A stretch of DNA of 64,000 bases. Source: Zygaena filipendulae. Taxonomy: Eukaryota > Arthropoda > Insecta > Lepidoptera > Zygaenidae. Position numbers and translations under genes: made by a program. Below, piece after piece: positions 33,113-42,641 of this stretch; the first letter of the stretch is position 1; each line of letters opens with the position of its first letter. A model generated the notes under the pieces. That model did no database searches, had not been told where the DNA came from, and saw only the letters and a list, made by a program, of their open reading frames with translations. The stretch is from the NCBI GenBank assembly GCA_907165275.2, contig OU015662.1, positions 10,051,501 through 10,115,500 of the forward strand. Reading direction: 5' to 3'.

Positions 33113-34084
33113 GGTAAACAAAAATCTAATTAAGTAAATCATATTTGAACCAAAAGCAAGAAGTTCACGTTAGTACCTACTCGTTTAATTTAAACTAGTA
33201 TAGATTTTTTACTAGGTAAGCATATTTTTAATCTTTGTTGGAAAAGGTTGATTTTCCCCATTAAAATAGTGCATGGCCTTTAATATTTTTTGAACATACA
33301 ATACATAATAATATCCCGCGAATTCTAGAATAAGAAGAAACTCCATATTTTTAATCAAATAAAATACAAGAAGTACAAATTTTAAATGAAAACAAAAACT
33401 CATCTGCAGATAAGTACCTACGTGCAGCAGTGGTTATAAACAAAGGCGAGTAATGTATTTCGACGTTGAAACCAAGACCGCTGGCTGACGTTTGAAATAG
33501 CTGAATAGTTTCGCAGACAATCCGGTCTGGATGTAATTTACAATAGATTGTTATCTATTTGGAGCATCTACTGCTGAAGAATACACTTCGAAAACGCTCA
33601 CTAAACAAAAAAAACGATCGGACGAAAACGTATCTTTTTGAACTGAAACTTATTCAGAGTCCGCTAGATAGTTTAGTTACGTTACGCGTTACGTGGCGTG
33701 GTAAGATTTATAATTTTCTTAACGAGTGGCGTTCACTCGCTAATATTTAGAGATTCCCTCGGGTTCTCTTAACGGGATACACAAAAAAATTAACAGTCTT
33801 GAAATAGTCAACTAGAAAAAAAAACGTTTTCCGTCCAATGAGCGTTTTTGGTGGTGGAGTCTAACACATGAACAAATTGTAGAGTCGTAGAGGGAAGCGA
33901 GTATAATTTTTCACATTGAAAAATATCGTAGCAATTCATTGCACGGAAGTGAAATTAGGATACGACAAACAATATCTTGTTGTTTTCCTCTAAAATTTAA
34001 CTTTTACTCCGCAATTATACAAATGTGAATTTTGGGATATTTCGGGAAAAATACGCTTTTCTCGAATTGGCTACTTGGCTAATT
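33113..34084. other. unassigned AT-rich spacer
   Basis: No recognised element. Open frames of 63 codons at 33212 (minus) and 33559 (plus) have no features. Confidence 0.4.
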
Positions 34085-34385
34085 TTTTTTAGTCCGTCGT
34101 GTATATTAGTAAAAAATATTGAACACTTTTATTTTTTTACTTAATCAAAAAATAACGGCGACACATGTTGAAATTTCGCGTGACGTCACAACCCGATGCA
34201 GTTTGTACGGGGCTTATACTGAATAATGACGTCACGAGTCCCTCACCCTAAACTTTAATGCGTTTTATCTATGTTTATATTTATTAATTTGAAATAGCAA
34301 AAAATACGTGTCTATTATTTTTCTTTATTTTCTAACTGACGGACTCATTAGAATTTTGATTTTCATACCCTGGAGAGTACCCAAT
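34085..34385 (+). mobile_element. CRE-bearing MITE, copy 2
   Basis: Landmarks in order: ttttagtccgtcgtg, atcaaaaaataacggcgaca, cgcgtgacgtcacaaccc, aatgacgtcacgagtccc, accctaaactttaatgcg, aaaaaatacgtgtc, aactgacggactcat, gaattttgattttcatacc. Both TGACGTCA palindromes are intact. Terminal repeats are too worn for exact limits. Confidence 0.65.
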
Positions 34386-34508
34386 TTAAAAGTATCCCGT
34401 CCTATTTTCTATCCCGGGGTCTAAACGTAAATGTACCATTGAGTTTTATGAAATAGTGCAGTGTAGTGTAGTGATGTAACTTATTCACATAGGTTTTTCT
34501 GTTTCTAA

Positions 34509-35018
34509 CCGCCGCACTCAGAGTCCACTTTAATGATTACTTAGTTAAAAATAGATTTTTAAAACAAAACTGCCGCACTCAGACAAGTTTAATAAATTAA
34601 TGTTAATTTGCATTTAACTAATTAACGGCCGCACTCAGAGTCGACTTTAATGATTACTTAGTTAAGTATAGATTTTTAAAACAAAACTGCCGCAATCACA
34701 GACGTTCAGTAAATTAATGTTAATTGGCATTTAATGAGATGTAACTTAATTAGTTAAATGCCAATTGACATTATGAAATGAATGAAATGAATTGATTGAT
34801 GAATTAATTTATTAAACTTGTCTGATTGCGGCAGTTTTGTTTTAAAAATCTATACTTAACTAAGTAATCATTAAAGTCGACTCTGAGTGCGGCGGTAAGT
34901 TACATCTCATTAAATGCCAATTAACATTAATTTACTGAACGTCTCTGATTGCGGCAGTTTTGTTTTAAAAATCTATACTTAACTAAGTAAACATTAAAGT
35001 CGACTCTGAGTGCGGCTG
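34509..35018. mobile_element. PIF/Harbinger-type MITE (outer copy) split by a second copy
   Basis: Left arm 34509-34622 (ccgccgcactcagag...), right arm 34897-35018 (...ctctgagtgcggctg), flanked by TAA at 34506-34508 and 35019-35021. The arms match the element at 405-646. The centre, aactaattaagttacatct in the 405 copy, is broken at AATTAA|GTTACATCT by the inner element. Confidence 0.8.
34626..34895. mobile_element. PIF/Harbinger-type MITE (inner copy)
   Basis: Complete palindromic copy starting cggccgcactcagagtcgac and ending gactctgagtgcggcgg, with TAA at 34623-34625 and 34896-34898. Its centre has acquired a ttatgaaatgaatgaaatga-type insertion. The duplicated TAA lies exactly at the position where the intact family has a single TTAA, which shows insertion into a relative. 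Confidence 0.85.
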
Positions 35019-35051
35019 TAAGTGAATCTAAATTAAATTATAAATATGAAA

Positions 35052-35232
35052 TCCTAACTAATGTCATAAATGCAAATATGTGTTTATTTGTTTGTTTATT
35101 ACGCTTTTACACCTTAATTAATCTATCATCACGAAAAATTGCCTACACCTTATAGGGATACTTTTTATCCCGGAATTCCCACGGGAACTCCGAAATCGAC
35201 ACGAGTGAAGCCTGGGAGGATCAACCAGTAAT
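35052..35232 (+). mobile_element. decayed Lep1-type Helitron
   Basis: TCCTAACTAATGTCATAAATGC start, tttgtttgtttattacgc, tactttttatcccggaattc and the damaged end gacacgagtgaagcctggga. No CTAG remains. Confidence 0.65.
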
Positions 35233-35251
35233 AAATACATAATATTATAAA

Positions 35252-35460
35252 CTAGTTGTGCCCCGCGGTTTCACCCGCGTTAATTTCAGAGTTCCCGCGG
35301 GAATTCCGGGATAAAAAGTACCCTATGCGTTAATCTGATGTATAAGCTATATTATTGTAAAGTTTCATTTAAATCCATTCAGTAGTTTGTGCGTGAAAGA
35401 GTAACAAACATCCATCCATACATTCTTACAAACTTTCGCGTTTATAATATTAGTATAGGA
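35252..35460 (-). mobile_element. Lep1-type Helitron, near-complete
   Basis: Minus strand; CTAG at 35252-35255, gccccgcggtttcacccgcg hairpin, and the same branch markers (ataagctatattattgtaaa) as the copies at 20952 and 29856. The 5' terminus is TCCTATACTAATATTATAAA. Confidence 0.85.
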
Positions 35461-35749
35461 TTTTGATAGCTATACCTATTGACTGTAAGAGAAAATAATT
35501 GGCATAACATGTCCGATACGGGTCAAGTGTTCGGCAAACATGTCTTTGATCTATAACTCCGTTCGCAGCCGTTTCTAATAGTACGGGAGATACCGATGCT
35601 AATTCGGGAGTGACTCGAGCGTCATTGGGACCTATTGGGTTTTGAAGATTAGGAGATATAAACAAAATAAGGTCATATGATATTTTTTCATTCACCGGTG
35701 GGTTTAGCTTCTACAGGCTTACAAAAATGTAAAAAAAAATATTAAAATG

Positions 35750-37000
35750 GAAATACTCGAGCGCGTCAGATATTGTAGTTTAGATACTCCAGGGTGTCTC
35801 TGATATCGAAAATATATTCATCTGCCGATTTGCGTGGTGGGGGTGGCCATCCGGAAGTGAAGAAAATGAAAAAAAAAACATTTACTCCAGCGCGTCAGAT
35901 ATTCAAAGGGGATGTTAAGTGAGCCCTAAAAATGCTCCCCTTCGAAAATCTGCCAATTTGGAGGTGACGCAAGGTAGTAGCGATTTTTTGAAAATGCAAA
36001 AAAAAATCTCAATTTTGAAATACTCGAGCGTGTCAGATTATTTTACAGAAGGTTCAGCTTGCACTCCAAGTTATGTTGGCTTAAAATCTGACAATAATTT
36101 TGAGGGGTATTATTAATCTGACTGCTAGAAACAAAAATTATGATTTATTTTTAAGATTTTTTTTCTTTCTGACGTAAGTTTAATAACTTTATGAGCTATT
36201 TCTTGTTCACAAAAAACGCACTTTATTTTTCTATGAAATATGTAAAAGATCACAAAATATTATTCACAAAACTAACTTTAAAGCACAAACAAGCCAGAGC
36301 GTTTTACATATAATAACATGAACGCGTTGTTTTGTGATAAGCTTTATTATATAATTACATTAAAATGAAAGGTTATAGGTGAACCTATAGTTTGATGTAA
36401 TACTTACCTTAACTTATTTTAATATGTATTTTAACCGACCAAAAAAAGTTATAATTTGACACGTTTAGCGCCGTGATATACTGTGATGACATTATAGCGA
36501 CGGAAAGTAGTGTGAGGACGGTGCGAGAGAGTGAGAAATAGAGAAAAAGTACAAGGGAAAGAAAGACAGAGATATGAATAGGTACATGTTTCACTGCCGC
36601 TGCTCGTTCGATTCGAAGACGATTTTTGTTTCTTCGGCTTATGAAAATCGGCAGATTATATTTTTCCCGCTATCCTTGAGTTATTTACTTTAAAATAAAA
36701 AACAAATCAACTGCGCTCGAGAATGTCGAAGTTGCGTTTTTTTTTTGCAAGTTTGTGATCCTCTAACTCCCTTACGTCACGTTCAAATGGTCAGATTATT
36801 CATATACATACTTCTCACTATGTAATTAACCCACCATATCTTAATCTGACGCGCTCGAGTATTTCGAGTTATCGATTTTTTTTTACTAATCTGATCGGTT
36901 ATTCTAGACGCACCCACCAGTGTAGAGGGCCTATATTTGGTGGAGGTACTCAACATGGTGCAAGGTACCCCCCTTATATTCATCTGACGCGCTTTAGCTA
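35750..37000. mobile_element. probable DNA element with inverted arrays of a 16-bp subterminal motif
   Basis: CTCGAGCGCGTCAGAT or a close variant lies at 35756, 35885 and 36023 on the plus strand. The reverse complement lies at 36705 (weaker), 36844 and 36982. Steps are 129, 138, 139 and 138 bases. A second word, aatctgccgattt, follows about 60 bases after the motif in the left half and appears inverted in the right half (36648). Two inverted half-arrays round a 500-base centre are typical of DNA transposons with subterminal transposase-binding repeats, but true ends, target duplication and superfamily are not established. No coding region. Confidence 0.6.
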
Positions 37001-37929
37001 ATCCACAAATCCCCTCTTGGCGGTCCGTACTATAATGAACTATTTCCAGCGATAAATATTCCATACAAGACCCGAAGGGACATGAGCGAGTTGCTAATCA
37101 AACCTGCAATCGAATATGTCAGAATTCTCTTTACAGCGGGGCTAAGATGCGCAACACGATATGTTTATCGAACGAAAGATAAAATTGTCGACACGACAAA
37201 TATTGGTGGGAGTCCAAGCAAAAAAGGGCAGTAGTGGGGTATTGAGTTAAGACTAGATTCGGTTAAACATTTTTTACCACTGGTAGACAAAACGATATAA
37301 TATGTCGGCAAGAATCGATGAAATGGCTCGATAAAATTTTATCATGTTGCGCATCCTAGCTCCGCTGATCCATTTTATTCCATTTTTTAAGTTAGGTTAA
37401 GTTTAGTTTTAGTTTATTACTCGTCTATCTGTAAATAAATATATAGATTATGTTATTCTACATAATATAGATTATAGATAGCGGGAAAAGCAAAACGATT
37501 TATTAAATACTTACCCCTTCAGCCGTCTACGAAACTAGCTCCACATAACCAGTTTCGTAAGAAGAATAAATTTTCGTAAAAAGAATAAATCTATCTATCT
37601 ATTTTCTATTTATGTAACCGGTTGCATACGAAGATTCATGAATTATTGAGACACTGTTTAACGGATTTTATGCGGTATTCACAGATAGATAGTTATTCTT
37701 AGCTTTGAGTCACATAAAGGCATATACCTAAGCTATTTTATTAAAATCTTATGTGGAAATTGATCGTCATTTAGAGACGTTACACGGTGGTATAGCTTGT
37801 CCATACTAAAATGACGCGCCCCACTACTTTAGCAGTTTTTGATTTGCGAGATCATGTATTGATAATCTCTTTAATAGGGTGAGTGCGGCGACAGTGTTCC
37901 GCACTTGTGATGAATAGACAGACCAGATT
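37001..37929. other. unassigned spacer
   Basis: No gene. Near 37540-37595 a short direct repeat (gtaagaagaataaat, gtaaaaagaataaat) and (CTAT)n-like words occur. The rest is unremarkable. Confidence 0.4.
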
Positions 37930-37931
37930 TA

Positions 37932-38287
37932 TACAACGTGTTAACGAATTAACTGAAAACTAGAAAGTAGTTTGCTCAGAATCAACTAGCGAATCGATCG
38001 CACAATGTTTTAATATAGGTTATATTTTTTCATTATTACTAGCCCATGTCTAAATTATTTATAATACAACATGCCACATGGTGCGTACGCCGCCCGCAGC
38101 AAAAAAGTTCGAACCGGTAGGCGCGGACGTAGCGCTTGGAATTTCGTAGATAGGTCACCTCCAAACTAATGTTGAATAACTTTTAAAGTTTAAATTTTTT
38201 CGACATAAAATATATTTTAATCATATTATTATTATTTTTTTTAAATGGAGTGTATCAGGTTTTCAGTTAATTCATTAGCACGTTGTA
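37932..38287. mobile_element. TA-flanked MITE with ~30-bp inverted repeats
   Basis: Left end TACAACGTGTTAACGAATTA followed by actgaaaac; right end is gttttcagttaattcattag plus CACGTTGTA. TA lies on both sides (37930-37931 and 38288-38289). The centre has a GC-richer part (cgtacgccgcccgcagcaaa). Non-coding; Tc1/mariner dependence is inferred from TA. Confidence 0.7.
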
Positions 38288-38776
38288 TATGTCGTGTGAC
38301 GTGTCGATAATTTTGCGGTTGTGCGTGTGCGTATGCCCGATGGAGAGGCGCGCCGTTCTAGTTTAGAAAAACTATATAAAATCTGTTATTTATATCTAAT
38401 GCAAAAACAAACGTCCTATAATCAATCCAGGTTATGAAACAGCAAGAGATACACACAAAACGCACACATGCACACTGGTATAGGTGAAAACTGTAAAATA
38501 GTACACAATAATATTGTACAGGCCCGACTTTACAAAGAACTCTACTTAAAACTCAATTAAGCGGATGTAAGATCGTTAAAGTTAGCCTTTATGTGAGACC
38601 GTTAAACTAACACTCTCAACTCCGCTCAATAGCAGCTCTCGAGGTTTCATTTCACTTGCAGTCCGTACTATTATTGTGCTTGGCAAGCGTATGTAGTTTG
38701 ATTAACTTAGCTGTATTTACCTATACGTAAGGGCTCTGTTCTGTTCGCCTCAGCTGCAGTTCTCTCTAGTTATTTA
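38288..38776. other. unassigned spacer
   Basis: No gene or repeat recognised. 38640-38760 is slightly less AT-rich than its flanks. Confidence 0.4.
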
Positions 38777-38935
38777 CTAGCCCTGCGGTTTCATTTCAGT
38801 TCGGTGTTCCCGCGGCGATTCCGGGATAAAAATTACTCTATGTCATGTTTTGTACCCCTGACAACGTGTATATGCAAAATTTTATTTCCCCGGACACTTC
38901 GAAATTACCGCGAGTGAAACGGAACTGAGGAACGT
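38777..38935 (-). mobile_element. rearranged Helitron fragment
   Basis: Starts as an inverted 3' end (ctagccctgcggtttcattt, gttcccgcggcgattccggg, cccctgacaacgtgtat) but then runs into a plus-strand 3' end (cacttcgaaattaccgcgag, tgaaacgg). Two copies in opposite orientation appear fused. Confidence 0.55.
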
Positions 38936-39281
38936 GACTGATGACGAAACGTTTTATCGCCGATTAAAGAATCTTTTGTTAGAAAACGAATTTTATTCGG
39001 TAAACGAATTTATTAATTTTTTGACATTGTGAGTCCTACATTATGTAGCTTTATTTCTTTTCTTTTTTTTATATATTCCATTTATTTTGACATAATTTTA
39101 TTTTATTTTTTGTTTTAATTGACATTGTTTGACATTTATGACATTATGTATACGTAATTGTGTAATTCTCTTGTATTGGAATTTTAATTTTTGACGATCA
39201 CTTTACCCTTTGACATATTATAATTAAATGTAATTATGAATTTGATAATGTGAAATAAATGAATCTAATCTAATCTAAACC
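38936..39281 (+). mobile_element. probable LINE 3' end with (TCTAA)n tail
   Basis: AT-rich segment ending gaaataaatgaa and a short pentanucleotide tail tctaatctaatctaa (39262-39277). Non-LTR elements often end in such short repeats in place of poly-A. The 5' limit is arbitrary. Confidence 0.4.
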
Positions 39282-39287
39282 GCTACA

Positions 39288-39545
39288 CAAATTTTTTAGT
39301 TCGTCGTGCAGATTAATAAAAAATAGTGGCCACGTATTTTTTTCTTTTTTTGCGTAATCAAAAAATAACGGCGATACATTGAGTTGAAATTCCGCGTGAC
39401 GTCACAACCCGGTGCAATTTGTACGGAGCTTATACCGAAAAATGACGTCACGAGTCCCACACCCTAAACTTTAATGCGCTTTATCTTTGTTTATTTTCAT
39501 TAATTTATTTTCTAACTAATCAGAATTTTGATTTTCATACCTTGG
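39288..39545 (+). mobile_element. CRE-bearing MITE, copy 3
   Basis: Same ordered landmarks as 34085-34385. It has cgcgtgacgtcacaaccc and aatgacgtcacgagtccc intact. It has lost the aaaaaatacgtgtc segment near its right end by a small deletion. Confidence 0.65.
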
Positions 39546-39587
39546 AAAACACCCATTGAAAGCACAAGAGCTTGTTTGTTTGGTTGG

Positions 39588-39745
39588 TCACGCTAATCTC
39601 AGGAACTACTGGTTCTAATTGGATAATTCTTTTTGTGTTGGATAGTCAATGTATCGAGGCAGGCTAGAGGCTTTATAACATCACGCCACGACCAATAGGA
39701 GCGGAGCATCAAATTAACGCAGGTGAAGTCGCGGGACACTATTTC
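39588..39745 (+). repeat. Helitron-like repeat ending in a weak hairpin
   Basis: ggttggtcacgctaatctca, ggaactactggttctaattg and a 3' part aattaacgcaggtgaagtcgcgg. The end resembles the Helitron 3' region, but the body is a different family. Limits approximate. Confidence 0.45.
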
Positions 39746-40042
39746 GTCAATCTTGAACTGGACAAACCACTTCGAGCGTCGCTATAACCCCATGAATTGC
39801 TTCATACAGCATCAATCATGCGGCACAGCTGCAATTCCTAGAGAAAAACGTTCACTTTGACCCATTTTTTCCGTAACACTATATCCGTCAACGTCCACGT
39901 TTTATGAATTCCAAAAAGATGCATAAAAAAAAAACAAAATTGCTACTGCAAATAACCGAGTTAGAAACTAATCGTCAGACTCCATCAACGTCGAGCGTCG
40001 GATAAATATCATAGATATACAATAGGTACGTAAGAAATATGC

Positions 40043-40132
40043 AACTTTTTTTTTATTGTGGACACTGGCCAGGCCTTTGACCACAGCTCACCTGACCTAT
40101 AAGGGAGTGTTTTCTAAAATTGTAAAGACACC
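40043..40132 (-). mobile_element. 5'-truncated LINE tail
   Basis: Minus strand: cttataggtcaggtgagctg, tggtcaaaggcctggccag, tgtccacaat and a run of A (T9 on the plus strand at 40047). Poly-A tail and truncated length fit a LINE 3' end. Confidence 0.5.
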
Positions 40133-40159
40133 TTTTTTAGTAAGTACCACCTAGTAAAA

Positions 40160-40207
40160 TTTTGAAACGAAGTTCCTTAACGCGGCTTGCGGTAGGAGTT
40201 AGCTGTT
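40160..40207. repeat. left part of a foldback repeat split by the GC-rich retroposon
   Basis: gttccttaacgcggcttgcgg matches 4069-4089. After the retroposon the repeat resumes at 41047 with agctagtaaaa, gtcacgcgtcacgc and gagacattcg, corresponding to gtcatgcgttacgcc and gagacgttcg of the 4060-4262 copy. So a member of that family served as target. Confidence 0.6.
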
Positions 40208-41032
40208 CCCCCCCGATTGGGTCCTCGCCTTGTCGTGGCGGGGGGGCTCTAGTAGCCGTGGACTCGTCACCCACGGTGAAGCTAAGAGGGACCCAGAGGC
40301 GGGCCAGAATGCCGGGTGCGGCGCTGATCTGGGGGACGGCGCTGCGCTCGACATGAGGCACCGGACGGGGCCGTCTCACCCACTTGCAGGCGGCAAGCAC
40401 GGGGTCGAGGCGGCCCGAGTAGGTAGCGCCGTCGCCCTTCGGAGCGGCGGCGCGACTGAGGCGGGCCGCGGTGTCTCGAGCGCCGCGGCCGGGGGTTGGA
40501 GGCCGTGGAGATGGTTTTCCTCTGCGGCCTCGACGGGGCCGCCCCGGTGATTGGCGGCGTGGAGGGGCTGCGGGGGGAGGGGAGTGCTGGCGCGGAGCTA
40601 GTGGCCCTCCTCACCCCCTGCGGCCGTCGTGGTGGGCGGCGGGGCCACTGACCCGACCCGCCGCAGGGGGCCTTGGGCGCCGGTCATGGGCCCGACCGGC
40701 GTCCTTTGCACAGGGTCCCCGAGAGGGAGGAGGACGGCGGTGCGTCGCGTGTTCCGGCGCATCGTCGTCATTCTGAGGGGCACTCGTGCCCCTCGAGGAG
40801 GAGCCCGGTGACGGGCTGGCGCCGTCGGGGCTGCGGAGCATGCGAAAGCGATTCCCGTGGCCCCGGCAACAGGCGCGGAGGAGGAACACCCCAGGGTTTT
40901 TAGTGGGTAGCATTCCCGCCCTTCTCAGGGCGGGTTGCCCTTTTCAGGGCAGAGTCCCACATAACCATCGCCCCGGCCCGGGGGCGGTGGTATGCATAAA
41001 GCATTTTCCCTGGGTCAAAAAAAAAAAAAAAA
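40208..41032 (+). mobile_element. GC-rich 825-bp non-autonomous retroposon, poly-A tail, 14-bp target duplication
   Basis: A sharply GC-rich block in AT-rich DNA. It starts with a run of C and gattgggtcctcgccttgtc and ends with a poly-A tract. The 14-base word aggagttagctgtt is present before (40194-40207) and after it (41033-41046). A poly-A tail with a variable-length duplication is the mark of LINE-type target-primed insertion. Near the 3' end two hairpins lie one base apart: CCCGCCCT-tctc-AGGGCGGG (40915-40934) and TGCCCT-tttc-AGGGCA (40936-40951). Many overlapping open frames exist in all six frames, as expected from GC-rich DNA; none shows reverse transcriptase, endonuclease or zinc-finger motifs. 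It is probably an internally deleted LINE or a SINE-like derivative (R1/Jockey-type by impression only). Confidence 0.75.
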
Positions 41033-41046
41033 AGGAGTTAGCTGTT

Positions 41047-42057
41047 AGCTAGTAAAAATCGTCACGCGTCACGCATCACGCAAGTAAAAGCGTTATTCCC
41101 CTCGGTGCAAATCGAGACATTCGTTCCATACTTGGTGTTGTGATTGTTTTAATTCATACATGACCTGATATTTGTAATGGAGATTCAAGGTATGTAAAAC
41201 TACAAATTAAAAAACGTACTAGAACTTGTGTAGGTACGTATGTGTAATACAAACTTAGAAAAGTGATGCATTTAAAAAAAAAACTGATAAATAACAAAGA
41301 AAATTTAAAATGTTAAACAAAACATGGATTAACGCGGGTGAATGACTTCACATTAGATTTGTCCGTGCGCCAGCGGCAATTCAAAGGGAAGGGGCGTCGA
41401 ATGACCTTTAGGGTACGTCCCGCCACCGACCGCTCCTGTTCAATTTTCGTAAATATTTTTTATGCGTCACAAAATATTTTTAATTTTTAATTTTTATTTT
41501 AGGGACAGAAATATGACACTGAACAACATCGCTCATTAACCAGACATTCTATATAATATTATTTATAATCCCACTTCCGATACACAAGTGATTTCGCAAA
41601 TCAACCGTGGAGTTTCCGGGGAAATTCCGAAGTTTACGCGAAATAATTCATGACCGTTGCCCAATATAAATGTAATTCAATTCACTTGTTGCAATTCTTA
41701 CACCGACGCTCTCTACCGATAGAATATTTAGTTGAATGTATTTAGATACCTACACGACTATTCCATCAGTCGGCAAATGTCAATCAGTGTCTACCCGTTT
41801 CTAAACACTATATATCCCAAAAATATCACTTAAAGCATGGTCCAAAAGCGTAGTGTGTACAATTTAATGTATTTCACTCTGCGATTTATCTTTGTGCCGT
41901 CAGAGGAAACAAATTAAACACCTTAATACACGCGGCGTGACTAAAAAAGGAAGTAGGGGATGAACAGGAAAAGTATAAGTGCGGTAGAGCAAGTCTGCCA
42001 AGAGTTCCTTACCATTTTATTATGTTTTTTTTTTACCTGCTACATATCTTAGTATTG
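41047..42057. other. unassigned spacer before the BEL/Pao element
   Basis: Contains the rest of the split foldback repeat (to about 41110), one Helitron-like word (ggattaacgcgggtgaatga, 41325) and AT-rich spacer. No gene. Confidence 0.4.
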
Positions 42058-42062
42058 TATGT

Positions 42063-42103
42063 TGTTTACGTAGAAGTTGGGCAAAAGTGTAATAATCAAA
42101 TGT

Positions 42104-42144
<41 letters not shown>

Positions 42145-42256
42145 CTGCCCTAGTGATTAGCGCCTTTTTTCTTGTCAGAGTAGATTATAGTGTGGATTAT
42201 AGTAAATGGTAATTAAATTCAACAAGTAATTTGTTTTATTGAGTAATGTGTGGACA
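42063..42256 (+). repeat. 5' LTR of the BEL/Pao element
   Basis: 194 bases, TG...CA. It contains a 36-base run of A (42107-42142) preceded by gtcat. TGG at 42262-42264, five bases after the LTR, is the probable start of the tRNA primer-binding site (tggtcaatttcgagccgg); I could not match it to a specific tRNA. Confidence 0.95.
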
Positions 42257-42641
42257 TTAAATGGTCAATTTCGAGCCGGATCTCAGATTAAACTATAAAT
42301 TGTGTTGTGTTATGTGATATGTGAATAACAAACTAGATTGAAAAAACTGTAAGTAGAAAGACAATAAAATTATTTGCTGGTGGTGAAAGTTGTATTGTAA
42401 ATAACTATCAGTTCTGAGTGTTAGCAATAGTTTTCTGCATCAATTGCAATCTACAGTAAATTTCAACAAAGAACTGCAGAAATCTAAATTAACCTACAAA
42501 GTACAAACTTACCTCTTCATACCAACTTCATAATCAGTACAGGATTCCTACTTGTTAACTAAGCCTAAAATAGTGATTATCCACAGTTATTGGTGTCAGA
42601 TTTGTATCCAGATTTACCAATACTTAAATTAAGGTGTTAAA

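Noticed and set aside
40162..41052. Many overlapping open frames on both strands (60-110 codons)
   Set aside because: Expected in GC-rich DNA where stop codons are rare; all are low-complexity (Arg, Pro, Gly, Ala) and none carries reverse-transcriptase or zinc-finger motifs.
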